A stretch of DNA of 64,000 bases from Flavobacteriales bacterium. GTDB taxonomy: Bacteria; Bacteroidota; Bacteroidia; Flavobacteriales_D; Parvicellaceae. Every line of letters begins with the position of its first letter. Positions within the stretch are counted from its first letter, which is position 1. The notes below the pieces were generated by a model. It was not told the origin of the DNA, searched no databases, and was given only the letters and a program-made list of their open reading frames with translations. Made by a program: the position numbers and the translations under genes. The DNA lies in contig JAOASC010000048.1 in NCBI GenBank assembly GCA_025210295.1, positions 186,001 to 250,000 on the forward strand, in the 5' to 3' direction. Shown here piece by piece: positions 1 to 7,722 of the stretch.

Positions 1-1469
1 TTAAAAGGATTTGAATTCAAACTCCATGTTTGAACTCCTGTATTAGCAGTGTAAACAGAAGTGTATCCATCTACTTCTTTACAACAGCTTGAAGTAAAAC
101 GAGCAAAGGCATCTTCTGTATCTAACTGGGAGGGTAAATAATATAACCTTTGTGCATTAGAGGTATTGTTGGGGTCTAATACATTGATTGGACTATAACT
201 TTGAACAGCACTAATTGTTGCTGAATTAGGTATGCCTGGATTAGCTATTTGTGCTAAATTAGATGGGCTTGTTAAATACATATTTCCATCTATTCCTAAT
301 TCTATTTGTGACCTTTCATAAATGCTTAAATCTGCTAATGATGTTTGACCAAAAGTTGGGGTTAACAATTGACTATTTGTTAAATCTAATACTGATATAT
401 AAGCATTTTGTAAATTATCATTGCTATGTGTCATATATAATAGCTCTCCAGACTTATTAAACTCTAAACCTGAAAAATATTGTTGTTTTTGAGTGACTGC
501 CATTGCTGGACCTACATAATATCTTGCTGATAAGTCAATAAACTCCATGGTTACTGGATCAATGTCTATAATACAGACTGATGGATTACCATAGTCACTA
601 TTTCCAGAAGTGTTTGCATTTACATCTGCAAAAAGTAATATTTCAAAAGCCATTCTATAATTTCCATTAGGAAGTAGAACAAGTTCCATTTCAGTAGCAT
701 CGAAAGAGTTTCCTAAATAGAAAGCTGTTTTATGCGGTGCTGGAGGTGGAGGAAATATACCTGTATTACCACTCCAATCGTAGTTATCATAAACTAAACC
801 TGTTGATGTGAGTTTGTACCTAAATACTCTGGTATCTCCTTTTACAAAGATGTAACGATCATCATTGGGGTTTCGGGTAGGTGCTACAACACATCTATGA
901 ATGCATGCTGCTGGATGCGCTTTATTAAGACTTTTGTAATAATCTGTCACCCCTGCTGGCAATAGTGTTACCATATCAGTAGGTTCAGTCTCCAAATACC
1001 CTAATGGTCCTGTTTCCCACGAGGGAGCCGACATATCTAAAACGCCATAATAGGTCTCACTATTTATTGGGTAAGCTTGTGTAGTAAAAATGTAAAACTT
1101 GTTACAATTTTTAGGCATTGGTACAATGAATAATTCTGCTGCTCCAACTACATTTGAAACCGCAAATTCTTGACTAATTAACCAACCATTTTTGTCATAG
1201 ATATAACCGTCCAACATAAAAAACAACAATTCTCCATTTGCATCATGCATAATGTTATGTGTGTATTCAGCAGGTCGCCCATCATAGGCATCTGGCCAAC
1301 TGATATTTCCTCCATAAGGACCTACGGTTGGAGTGGGGAGAGAAGAAGAAACAAGTGGGTTTAATAAACTTAATTCGAGCTTCGAGCCTGGCAATGTCCA
1401 CAATGGGGACTGTGCTGTTATAGTTATTAATGAAATTAACATAACTATCAATAAAAGTTGTTTTTTCAT
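1..1469 (-). CDS. Exported protein, probable beta-propeller, T9SS-type (partial, C-terminus off window)
   Basis: The frame opens at an ATG at 1469 and stays open to the window edge, so only the N-terminal ~489 residues are present. It begins with a clear signal peptide (MKKQLLLIVMLISLITITAQ, cleavage after the AQ). The remainder is rich in aromatic, Asn, Gly and Thr residues, with repeated strand-turn stretches describing values such as 'DANGELLFF', 'NGNYRMAFE' and 'SGELLYMTH'. This is the look of the propeller-like N-terminal parts of Bacteroidota cell-surface proteins that end in gliding-motility or T9SS sorting domains. No catalytic motif was recognised. The C-terminal sorting domain expected by analogy lies outside the window, so export by T9SS is inference. 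It is divergent from the XRE gene at 1579, with about 110 bp between them. Confidence 0.8.
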   Translation of the reverse strand, partial: MKKQLLLIVMLISLITITAQSPLWTLPGSKLELSLLNPLVSSSLPTPTVGPYGGNISWPDAYDGRPAEYTHNIMHDANGELLFFMLDGYIYDKNGWLISQEFAVSNVVGAAELFIVPMPKNCNKFYIFTTQAYPINSETYYGVLDMSAPSWETGPLGYLETEPTDMVTLLPAGVTDYYKSLNKAHPAACIHRCVVAPTRNPNDDRYIFVKGDTRVFRYKLTSTGLVYDNYDWSGNTGIFPPPPAPHKTAFYLGNSFDATEMELVLLPNGNYRMAFEILLFADVNANTSGNSDYGNPSVCIIDIDPVTMEFIDLSARYYVGPAMAVTQKQQYFSGLEFNKSGELLYMTHSNDNLQNAYISVLDLTNSQLLTPTFGQTSLADLSIYERSQIELGIDGNMYLTSPSNLAQIANPGIPNSATISAVQSYSPINVLDPNNTSNAQRLYYLPSQLDTEDAFARFTSSCCKEVDGYTSVYTANTGVQTWSLNSNPF

Positions 1470-1578
1470 AGATTTATTGGTTTAAAGTTTTGATTAAAGC
1501 GTAAAAATAATGAATAATGTTAAACTAATTTTGATTTTGTTTAGTTATCTTTGGTAATATTAGTATAAATAAAACACT

Positions 1579-1932
1579 ATGAGTATAGGTAGAACAATAA
1601 AACAACTAAGGGAACTAAGAGATTACACACAAGCATATATGGCTAAAGAACTAGGGATAAGTGTTAGTGGATACGGTAAAATCGAGAGAGATGAAACTGA
1701 TATTACCTTATCTCGCTTACAACAAATAGCCAATGTATTAGAAACACAAATAGATTCTATTTTAGATTTTGAATCAAAAAATGTATTTAATCAATATTAT
1801 AATAAACAAGCTAACGCAATAGTTCAGAACTTACAGATTATAAATGATGAATCCATAAAAGACTACTTTAATGAATTAAAAAAAGAAATTAATGATTTGA
1901 AAAAAGGAATTAACAAATTAAATAATGAGTAA
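1579..1932 (+). CDS. XRE-family HTH transcriptional regulator
   Basis: A 117-residue protein with an N-terminal Cro/C1-type helix-turn-helix (residues ~6-60). The pattern IKQLRELRDYTQAYMAKELG...SGYGKIERDETDITLSRLQQIA is the canonical five-helix XRE fold. The C-terminal ~45 residues are predicted helical or coiled-coil, with repeated LKKEINDLKKGI heptads, and probably dimerise the protein. A TATCTTTG box (1546-1553), matching the Bacteroidota -7 consensus TAnnTTTG, lies 25 bp upstream of the ATG. The gene's last codons overlap the start of the secreted-protein gene at 1925 by 8 nt, so the two are probably co-transcribed and translationally coupled. Control of that surface protein, or autoregulation, is inference. 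Confidence 0.85.
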   Translation: MSIGRTIKQLRELRDYTQAYMAKELGISVSGYGKIERDETDITLSRLQQIANVLETQIDSILDFESKNVFNQYYNKQANAIVQNLQIINDESIKDYFNELKKEINDLKKGINKLNNE

Positions 1933-3796
1933 AACACTTGTCATATCTTTTGTTTATTATCTCCTTTATATCTCAACTTATAGTCAAACCACTTTTTATA
2001 AGGATATATATAAGGGAGGTGTTTCTGGAGGTGGTTTTACGGCTTATGGCACAGGAACTATATTTTATGAAATACCTGATAACTCCTCAATAAAGAAAGC
2101 TTTTTTATTATGTGCGAATTGGTTAACCGACACAGTTCAGCATTCCATTTACATAGATGGTTATGAAGTAATTTTAGATAGCAACAGAAGGGTTACGCAA
2201 GAATATCTATCAAACACCAATATTGGCAATAATTACTCGTCTGTTTATGTATCAGATATCACAAACATAATAAATATAAACAATGATAGCCTCGTTATAA
2301 ATTCTCCAGTAAATATAAACAACTCTTTCCAGTACTACCTAGATTTCTATGTGATTATTTTTTATGAAAACATATCATTTCCTCTGATAAGTGCATCTAT
2401 TGATGTTCTTGACAAGAATGTAGTTGGAATAATGAATAATAGCCATAATATTGAGTCTCCATTTTTAGCTAAACCCCTATCAGTTTCATTATTAACAGGT
2501 CATATGACAACATTTGATGACAGCACAGATGTCTATCTAAATGACAGCATATTTATTGGAAGAATAGGAGGACAAGAAGAAGACTGTTTATCAAGCGCTG
2601 GTGTATTTGGTAACTTCTATTATCAAAATGATACATTATATGGTTTAAAAGATGACACACCTGATAGTATAATGAATGGTTCAGATGTTTTATTTGATTT
2701 AAAATCATATAATATTGAATCAAATTTTTCATTAAAATATATTTATCAAGACTATGTGTCACCCACGCCAGAATCTACAACTAACCCTATATGGGCAACT
2801 TTTTTAACTTATTCAACCAAATGTGATACCTTACATAGCTACTCTAACATATCCGACACAACAATTTGCTTTGGAGAACCATTGGAATTAATAGTAGGAG
2901 GAGATAGTACTTATTTGTATTCATGGCGTTATAAAGGAAATATTGTTAGTACTGATTCTATACTTAATATTGCTCCTGAACAAAGTAGAATTTATAGTAT
3001 TTTAGTGTCTGATACATCCGGATGCAGTAAAACAGAAATAATCAATATCAAAGTAAAAGAGAATCCCAACCACTATAATAGTACGCAAGATGCAGTATGC
3101 CCTAATAATAATGGTGTCATTGTTATAGATAGTGTTCAAGGCATTGCACCTCCCTATCGCTATAATATAGACAATGGAACTTGGCAAACAGCACCAGTAT
3201 TTGCAAACCTTTCTTCAGGAAGTTATGATGTAGGTGTAATAGATACTAATGGTTGTATTTCAACTAATGTTATTAATATACAAGATAGTATTGATACTCA
3301 AGCAGACTTCGTTTTTCCAATCTATTCTACCAATTCACCTACAACAATAAATTTTGAAAACCAAAGCGAAAATGCGACTAATTATCAGTGGTATATAAAT
3401 GGCCTGTTAGTTACTACAGAAACAAACTTGTCTTACCTATTTGAAGAAGAAGGTGAATATGAAATATTTTTGATAGCCAGTAAAACAAATGGACTTTGTT
3501 CTGACACATTAGTAAAGAATTTTTCATTAGAAAACGATAATACTTTGATACTATCAAATATCTGGAAAGTTGACAATAAGTTACTTTTGATAAGTAACGG
3601 ATATGATAAATTAAGATTCCGTTTATTAAATACTTTAGGGCAAGTAGTCCTGTATAAAGAAAAATCATTAATCAACGGACAAAACACAATTATACAAGAA
3701 AGAAACTTAGCACGTGGAATTTATATTTATCAGATGGAAGTTGTAGACAAAAACGGAAAAACCGAAAGTTTTGAGGGAAAATTATTAAGGTTTTAA
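1925..3796 (+). CDS. T9SS-sorted secreted protein with PKD/SprB-like repeats
   Basis: A 623-residue exported protein. Residues 1-21 form a signal peptide ending in TYSQ. The first ~290 residues make a beta-rich domain resembling Bacteroidota adhesin heads. Next come two Ig/SprB-like repeats, with ICFGEPLELIVGG...Y.W near residue 315 and CPNNNGVIVIDSV...DTNGC near residue 395, then a PKD-like domain (FENQSENATNYQWYING...EGEYEI, ~455-530). The last ~80 residues are a type A T9SS sorting domain (LRFRLLNTLGQVVLYKE...LARGIYIYQM...GKLLRF), so outer-membrane export with anchoring or release is expected. No enzymatic motif is seen. It starts 8 nt before the end of the XRE gene, an unusual regulator-adhesin overlap. 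Confidence 0.85.
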   Translation: MSKTLVISFVYYLLYISTYSQTTFYKDIYKGGVSGGGFTAYGTGTIFYEIPDNSSIKKAFLLCANWLTDTVQHSIYIDGYEVILDSNRRVTQEYLSNTNIGNNYSSVYVSDITNIININNDSLVINSPVNINNSFQYYLDFYVIIFYENISFPLISASIDVLDKNVVGIMNNSHNIESPFLAKPLSVSLLTGHMTTFDDSTDVYLNDSIFIGRIGGQEEDCLSSAGVFGNFYYQNDTLYGLKDDTPDSIMNGSDVLFDLKSYNIESNFSLKYIYQDYVSPTPESTTNPIWATFLTYSTKCDTLHSYSNISDTTICFGEPLELIVGGDSTYLYSWRYKGNIVSTDSILNIAPEQSRIYSILVSDTSGCSKTEIINIKVKENPNHYNSTQDAVCPNNNGVIVIDSVQGIAPPYRYNIDNGTWQTAPVFANLSSGSYDVGVIDTNGCISTNVINIQDSIDTQADFVFPIYSTNSPTTINFENQSENATNYQWYINGLLVTTETNLSYLFEEEGEYEIFLIASKTNGLCSDTLVKNFSLENDNTLILSNIWKVDNKLLLISNGYDKLRFRLLNTLGQVVLYKEKSLINGQNTIIQERNLARGIYIYQMEVVDKNGKTESFEGKLLRF

Positions 3797-3854
3797 ACTT
3801 GTTAAGGTAACTATTCTACAGAATTAATACATTTTTCATCATGTAAGGAGGGCC

Positions 3855-4124
3855 TTACTTTGTTATAAATTTCAGGCAACTTGAAGCTTTATGTAGTTCT
3901 TCATAAGCATTTGAAAGTTCCTTTCCTTGTGCTTCTATACCAAGTCCAATTAAAATATGGTAACAACAACTTAAAGTATTGTAAGATTCGTATGAGGGTT
4001 TTTCCTGATTAAGTTTAGCTATATGATTCACAGTTCTAATAATTTGTTTTCTTGTTTCAATAATATTTGATGTTTCAATATCAATTATTAAAGATTTTTG
4101 TTTGGAAGATTTTTTGAAAAACAT
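3855..4124 (-). CDS. Small hypothetical protein (89 aa)
   Basis: An 89-residue, mostly helical soluble protein with no recognised family. It starts MFFKKSSKQKSLIIDIET and has a C-terminal Cys-rich helical part (SCCYHILIGLGIEAQGKELSNAYEEL). There is no signal peptide or membrane segment. It is convergent with the secreted-protein gene ending at 3796 and lies between that gene and the structured repeat at 4184-4342, so it may mark the left flank of the accessory element. It has plausible codon use and a proper ATG, but no independent support. Confidence 0.5.
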   Translation of the reverse strand: MFFKKSSKQKSLIIDIETSNIIETRKQIIRTVNHIAKLNQEKPSYESYNTLSCCYHILIGLGIEAQGKELSNAYEELHKASSCLKFITK

Positions 4125-4183
4125 AGTGGAATAGTTAAATGTTTCTAGTCCCTATGAAACAGTTATTATTTTTAAAAAAAATA

Positions 4184-4342
4184 TTGCGTGGGACTGATAG
4201 CTTACCTGAAGTCGAGGTACTACCAATACCTTGTCACAAATAAGCATGCCCACGCAAATCGCGAGCATTAGACTTATTATTCTTATGACATTGAATTTGG
4301 TAGTTTTCGACTTTAAGAATAATAGCTAACGCAATACGTTAG
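4184..4342. repeat. Nested inverted-repeat structure (long imperfect hairpin)
   Basis: Several inverted repeats interlock here. TTGCGTGGG (4184-4192) is complementary to CCCACGCAA (4249-4257). GTCGAGGTACTACCA (4211-4225) is complementary, with mismatches, to TGGTAGTTTTCGAC (4299-4312), and the pairing continues inward through CTTGTCAC...TAAG and CTTATGACA. TATTATTCTTA (4275-4285) is perfectly complementary to TAAGAATAATA (4314-4324). CTAACG (4326-4331) and CGTTAG (4337-4342) form a small terminal hairpin. Some arms are mutually exclusive, so alternative foldings are possible. It could be a structured RNA, a MITE-like insertion or a recombination site; the sequence alone does not decide. Confidence 0.6.
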
Positions 4343-4509
4343 TATTATATATTATATTTTAATAGTACTTTTTCTTATATCATTTTTTCTTTCGAGGTTT
4401 CAACAAATATAACACTAAAATATTATAGTTAAGTATCATTATAGGATCTTGTTTTCTATCAAACACACTAAATTCTTTAATACACCCTTCATTTATTAAC
4501 CTATCAATC

Positions 4510-4557
4510 ACCTGACATAGACCTGAGCACGACCTGACAACTACCTGTGTCTACCTG
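4510..4557. repeat. Phased direct repeats, ACCTG x5
   Basis: ACCTG occurs at 4510, 4521, 4532, 4543 and 4553, giving steps of 11, 11, 11 and 10 bp, close to one helical turn. The array lies just beyond the stop codon of the minus-strand gene at 4583-5041. Such spacing is typical of iterons or cooperative protein-binding arrays. Which protein binds is unknown. Confidence 0.6.
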
Positions 4558-4582
4558 TGGAAAAATAAGGGGAGTTCTATTT

Positions 4583-5041
4583 TTAAACGTATACTTTTTT
4601 CCATTCTAATACACTATTTGAATATTCAATTAATTTGATAAAGCTAGATTCAGCAATAATAGAAGACCTTCCAGAGCCTTTATAAACTCCCAGTAATAAT
4701 TTACAATTCAAGTACATTCCAATACTAGCAGCAGTCCATGAGTTAAGTTGCACTCTTGGGTATGCTTCATATAACTCCATTGGAGTCATCAAGTTAATTG
4801 TTTCTCGACTCTTGGGGTCAAGTAAGACATTATTAATATCACTCAAATTACGAGAATAATTTAACAACCTAACAAAGCTCTTTTCTCTAATCATGCAAGG
4901 ACGATTTCGAGATTTAACCACGCCAACCAATAGTTGAGCTTGTAAAAACATAGCAATTTTAGCAGGAGTCCATCCCAGTAATAAGACTTGTGAATATTTC
5001 TCACACAAGAATTTAGGACACATTAAGTCAGTATATATCAT
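4583..5041 (-). CDS. Two-repeat protein, possible tandem HTH-like DNA-binding domains
   Basis: A 152-residue protein built from two ~70-residue copies of one unit. Copy 1 has LMCPKFLCEKYSQV.LLGWTPAKIAMFLQAQLLVGV...R..MIREKSFVRLLNYS. Copy 2 has LMTPMELYEAYPRVQLNSWTAASIGMYLNCKLLLGV...R..IIAESSFIKLIEYS. Each unit resembles the layout of an excisionase/MerR-like HTH (helix, WTxxxIxxxL helix, short wing with Arg, then ESSF helix), but the similarity is weak and this is inference. It lies inside the putative element between two repeat arrays, which would fit a DNA-binding directionality or copy-control factor. No membrane segment or catalytic motif is visible. Confidence 0.55.
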   Translation of the reverse strand: MIYTDLMCPKFLCEKYSQVLLLGWTPAKIAMFLQAQLLVGVVKSRNRPCMIREKSFVRLLNYSRNLSDINNVLLDPKSRETINLMTPMELYEAYPRVQLNSWTAASIGMYLNCKLLLGVYKGSGRSSIIAESSFIKLIEYSNSVLEWKKVYV

Positions 5042-5235
5042 TTTTGTTCGTTAAAAAGTTAAAAAAAGAATGGTGTAAGGAGGAAGTGACTACTCCACTA
5101 AATTATTAGTACTCAAATCACTTCTAAAAAGATACACAAACAACCTGAAAACACTGACAAACTTGCAACCTTTCTTAATTAACGATTCATTTTTAATCAT
5201 GAGCGGAAATTAACTTTCCCCTTAAATTCTCATCC

Positions 5236-5284
5236 TTCGCAAAATTTATGCACCCTTCGCAAAAAGATGTAGGTGTTCGCAAAA
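5236..5284. repeat. Phased direct repeats, TTCGCAAAA x3
   Basis: TTCGCAAAA occurs at 5236-5244, 5256-5264 and 5276-5284, exactly 20 bp apart (about two helical turns). It is 100 bp upstream of the ATG at 5384, in the 340-bp divergent region between 5041 and 5384. It is probably an operator or iteron array for the element's promoters. Confidence 0.65.
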
Positions 5285-5383
5285 GTGGCACACCCCTCGT
5301 TTTATAGTATGAATCAATATCAGAACTTGAATGAAAAAGTAAGGAAAGACCTCTCTTTTAAAACATTTAAAAATTAAACCGAT

Positions 5384-5710
5384 ATGTATATCAAAAAACA
5401 AAATTTCAATGAACTCATTGCAAGATGGATGAAAAGTGACCCCGATTTATGGTCAACACTAACTAAAGTAGAAATCAAAATTATACATCAGCGCATTACC
5501 AAAGAATATTCATTTGAGCAAATAGCTCAGGAAGTAAACTCAACAACAGAACTTGTCGAATCACTCTTTCCTATAATAATAGGGAAAATAGCTGAACATA
5601 TTAACCACGAGATAGCTGTGGAGCTCTACTTAGTTCACAAACAATTAGAAAATCGACATGTAGAGATAGGATTTGGACATACCTATATCCATAACATCTA
5701 CCTCAATTAA
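5384..5710 (+). CDS. Hypothetical protein with sigma-region-4-like HTH
   Basis: A 108-residue soluble protein. Residues ~25-60 (LTKVEIKIIHQRITKEYSFEQIAQEVNSTTELVESLF) read as a sigma70-region-4/LuxR-like helix-turn-helix: a conserved EIKII..RI opening, then SFEQIAxEVNST as positioning and recognition helices. The C-terminal part is helical (EHINHEIAVELYLVHKQLE). It is the first gene of the plus-strand run in the element and sits 100 bp behind the TTCGCAAAA array. A role in element gene regulation is inferred. No named family is claimed. Confidence 0.6.
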   Translation: MYIKKQNFNELIARWMKSDPDLWSTLTKVEIKIIHQRITKEYSFEQIAQEVNSTTELVESLFPIIIGKIAEHINHEIAVELYLVHKQLENRHVEIGFGHTYIHNIYLN

Positions 5711-5746
5711 TCTCCACTAATTATTAATCATTAAAAATAGATCATC

Positions 5747-5953
5747 ATGGAAAAGCTAAAAGGAAGCATATACATAACAGCAAAAGAAATTCAAATACTA
5801 AATGATTGTAGTCTAAGAACAGCTAAGACTGAACATAGACGAATAAGAGATAGCCTTGGAATTAAGCATGGTAAACTCACTATAAAACAATACATCAACT
5901 ATTGGGGGATAGACTATGATTTAGTCATTTTCAAACTAAATGATTACAGATAG
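5747..5953 (+). CDS. Small putative DNA-binding protein (68 aa)
   Basis: A 68-residue protein, MEKLKGSIYITAKEIQIL..., whose middle (YITAKEIQILNDCSLRTAKTEHRRIRDSLG) looks like a compact HTH with a basic recognition helix. The tail (KLTIKQYINYWGIDYDLVIFKLN) is aromatic. Short proteins of this pattern are frequent next to Bacteroidota mobile elements. It is 36 bp after the preceding gene and 24 bp before the GTGCAAA repeat array. Confidence 0.55.
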   Translation: MEKLKGSIYITAKEIQILNDCSLRTAKTEHRRIRDSLGIKHGKLTIKQYINYWGIDYDLVIFKLNDYR

Positions 5954-5977
5954 CACTCAATGATCTAATCAAAACAG

Positions 5978-6017
5978 GTGTAAAAAAGTGCAAAATGGTG
6001 CAAATGAGTGCAAGACG
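5978..6017. repeat. Phased direct repeats, GTGYAAA x4 with 10-bp period
   Basis: GTG(T/C)AA units begin at 5978, 5988, 5998 and 6008, an exact 10-bp period (GTGTAAAAAA, GTGCAAAATG, GTGCAAATGA, GTGCAAGACG). The array lies ~90 bp upstream of the small membrane-protein gene at 6107. Helically phased repeats of this sort are expected of iterons or an operator bound cooperatively. Confidence 0.65.
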
Positions 6018-6106
6018 GGGAAAAGTAGACAAAAAGTTTGTTTTTTATCCCTCAACTTTACATCAAGCAAGCGGAAAGACCGCAAGATCACTAAACAATT
6101 CAAATC

Positions 6107-6307
6107 ATGGAAGCATTACTAATTATCAATAGTTTTTTAGTCGCTATTTGTTTGTACTTCATCAAAGACTTTCACACCGAGTTTAAAGGAGTCGCAAAAA
6201 AAGTACAGGGGCTAAAAGAAAATATGGAAAGGTTGAGTGGCAAAGTTAACGTTATTGCCGAGCGCCTAAAAAACCATATTAAATCAGTTCGAAAAACAAA
6301 AAAGTAA
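6107..6307 (+). CDS. Small membrane-anchored coiled-coil protein (66 aa)
   Basis: A 66-residue protein. Residues ~3-20 (ALLIINSFLVAICLYFI) form one transmembrane helix. The rest (FKGVAKKVQGLKENMERLSGKVNVIAERLKNHIK) is a basic amphipathic coiled coil ending SVRKTKK. This is the layout of small phage or element accessory membrane proteins, but no family was recognised. One nucleotide separates its stop from the ATG of the LEA-like gene, so the two are an operon. Confidence 0.55.
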   Translation: MEALLIINSFLVAICLYFIKDFHTEFKGVAKKVQGLKENMERLSGKVNVIAERLKNHIKSVRKTKK

Positions 6308-6308
6308 A

Positions 6309-6821
6309 ATGAGTGTGTTTAAATACATATTAATCGGTACAGGAGCATTCTTGGGGCTAAGATACCTAAAAGGGATGAACCGTATAAGCAAGAAAGCAGT
6401 AATCGACATTACAGGCAAAGTGGATAAAGTGACCATAGAAGGAGTCGTGGTTATACTGAAGTATAACATCAAGAACCCCGCTCGAACCAGTATCAACCTA
6501 ACACCACCATTGATTAAAATTATACATCAAGGTCAAGGCAAAGAAAATATATTGGCGAGTTCATCTATGGCGCTTGTGGACATACCCGAAGAGACAAAAG
6601 ATCGCAAAGGAAGAATCAGAATTCCTCCGTTCAACGAAACAGGAGCAATCACCACTCGAATCTTAATTCCACACTTGAAAATGATAGGACTAGGTTCAGG
6701 ATTAATTGCTCGCTTAAAAGATCCAACTCAGAAAGTAAACTTTATGATTGAAACGAATGCTACCTTGTTTACAGCAATTGGGAGCTTTCCATACGATCAT
6801 CAAACAACAATAGCCCTATGA
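6309..6821 (+). CDS. LEA14/WHy-like beta-domain protein
   Basis: A 170-residue protein. An N-terminal hydrophobic segment (~4-20, FKYILIGTGAFLGLRYL) is a likely anchor. It is followed by a domain with the LEA14/WHy layout: VTIEGVVVILKYNIKNP, then ...ILASSSMALVDIPE..., then IPPFNETGAITTRILIPHL. Related LEA-like proteins occur in Bacteroidota mobile elements next to transglutaminase-like proteins, which matches the neighbour here. It overlaps the next gene by 4 nt (ATGA-type). The molecular function is unknown. Confidence 0.55.
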   Translation: MSVFKYILIGTGAFLGLRYLKGMNRISKKAVIDITGKVDKVTIEGVVVILKYNIKNPARTSINLTPPLIKIIHQGQGKENILASSSMALVDIPEETKDRKGRIRIPPFNETGAITTRILIPHLKMIGLGSGLIARLKDPTQKVNFMIETNATLFTAIGSFPYDHQTTIAL

Positions 6822-7072
6822 TAGCTACAGGTAAAAGAAAGATAAAAAGTGGAGCTGAGTATGACCGTTTTTTCCCGCGAGCCAAAGGAGAATATAAAAC
6901 AGTCAAGCAATCCGCATCGCTAGATGACACCATTGAGTTAATGCAAAAGGTAGTGCGAGAGACTTTAGCAGATACTCGAAAAATTGCGCATCATTTGCAA
7001 GCGGATACAGCTCTAAAAACCTGTCAGCAGATTTGGGCTTTTTGTTACCATCACATTCAATACGAAAAGTGA
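6818..7072 (+). pseudogene. Truncated transglutaminase-like protein (N-terminal remnant)
   Basis: An 84-residue product whose last ~45 residues (VVRETLADTRKIAHHLQADTALKTCQQIWAFCYHHIQYEK) match, from memory, the lead-in to a transglutaminase-like cysteine protease fold found in Bacteroidota elements. In full-length relatives this is followed by the catalytic Cys-His-Asp part. Here a TGA at 7070-7072 ends the protein just after the HHIQY motif, and the following 70 bp show no continuation in any frame that I recognise. The gene therefore lacks its active site. A small functional leftover cannot be excluded. It is coupled to the preceding gene through an ATGA overlap. Confidence 0.5.
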
Positions 7073-7145
7073 GCAATTAAAGCATAAATACTACAAAAAC
7101 CAATCTATTCTAGGGATTACTATTCGGTCACTTTATGAGATTGCA

Positions 7146-7406
7146 ATGAGTGAAGTATTTAATAATGATGTTAACCATTTCCTGCAATTAAACGATGTTG
7201 TAAAACAGGCGAATAGTTGGGGAGGGGGTAATACCCTAAGAACTGAATCAAATAAAATAATTAAGGCGTTTGATGCTACTGTTATTCAACCGAGTCTAAA
7301 TATGGATTTGGGGAACTCTCTTGTTGCAAATAAAAAGTTGATTGAAGTGAGCATGAAGTATGGGCAACAGATGGCTGAAAGTGTGTTTAACCTGAAAAAA
7401 ATATAA
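7146..7406 (+). CDS. Hypothetical protein (86 aa)
   Basis: An 86-residue soluble protein, MSEVFNNDVNHFLQLNDVV..., with a Gly-rich turn (NSWGGGNTLRTES) and helical remainder. No family was recognised. Its stop overlaps the start of the next small gene (TAATG), so they are a coupled pair just upstream of the recombinase. A toxin-antitoxin-like or accessory role would be speculation. Confidence 0.45.
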   Translation: MSEVFNNDVNHFLQLNDVVKQANSWGGGNTLRTESNKIIKAFDATVIQPSLNMDLGNSLVANKKLIEVSMKYGQQMAESVFNLKKI

Positions 7407-7606
7407 TGATGAAAAAGCCCAACAAAGATAGCATTCGAAAAGCAACAGAGCGTGTAATGAAGAGATTACCAATTGATAAATTACGTAAAATCAAAAAGTT
7501 TAAAAACATATCTGAACAAGATTATCTAAAGTTGATAAAAAATGCAGAAAAGTTTGCTTTATTAGTTTTAGCTCTGTATTCCGAAAGACAAAACGCAAGG
7601 TATTGA
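7406..7606 (+). CDS. Small basic hypothetical protein (66 aa)
   Basis: A 66-residue, strongly basic protein (MMKKPNKDSIRKATERVMKRLPIDKLRKIKKF...). It has an amphipathic helical C-terminus (YLKLIKNAEKFALLVLALYSERQNARY) and might bind nucleic acid. It is translationally coupled to 7146-7406. No family was recognised. Confidence 0.45.
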   Translation: MMKKPNKDSIRKATERVMKRLPIDKLRKIKKFKNISEQDYLKLIKNAEKFALLVLALYSERQNARY

Positions 7607-7722
7607 TTACCAACTAATTATAGCTATATTTGGTATGAATTTTGATTTTAGACAAAATAAAAAAAGATACATCAGAGGATAATTATTGAATATTTCTCTT
7701 GATGGTTTAAAGATAGAGAGAT

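Noticed and set aside
4326-4342. Integron attC-like CTAACG...CGTTAG
   Set aside because: It is only a 6-bp stem with a 5-nt loop and does not match the R'/R'' core boxes. No integron integrase is in the window.
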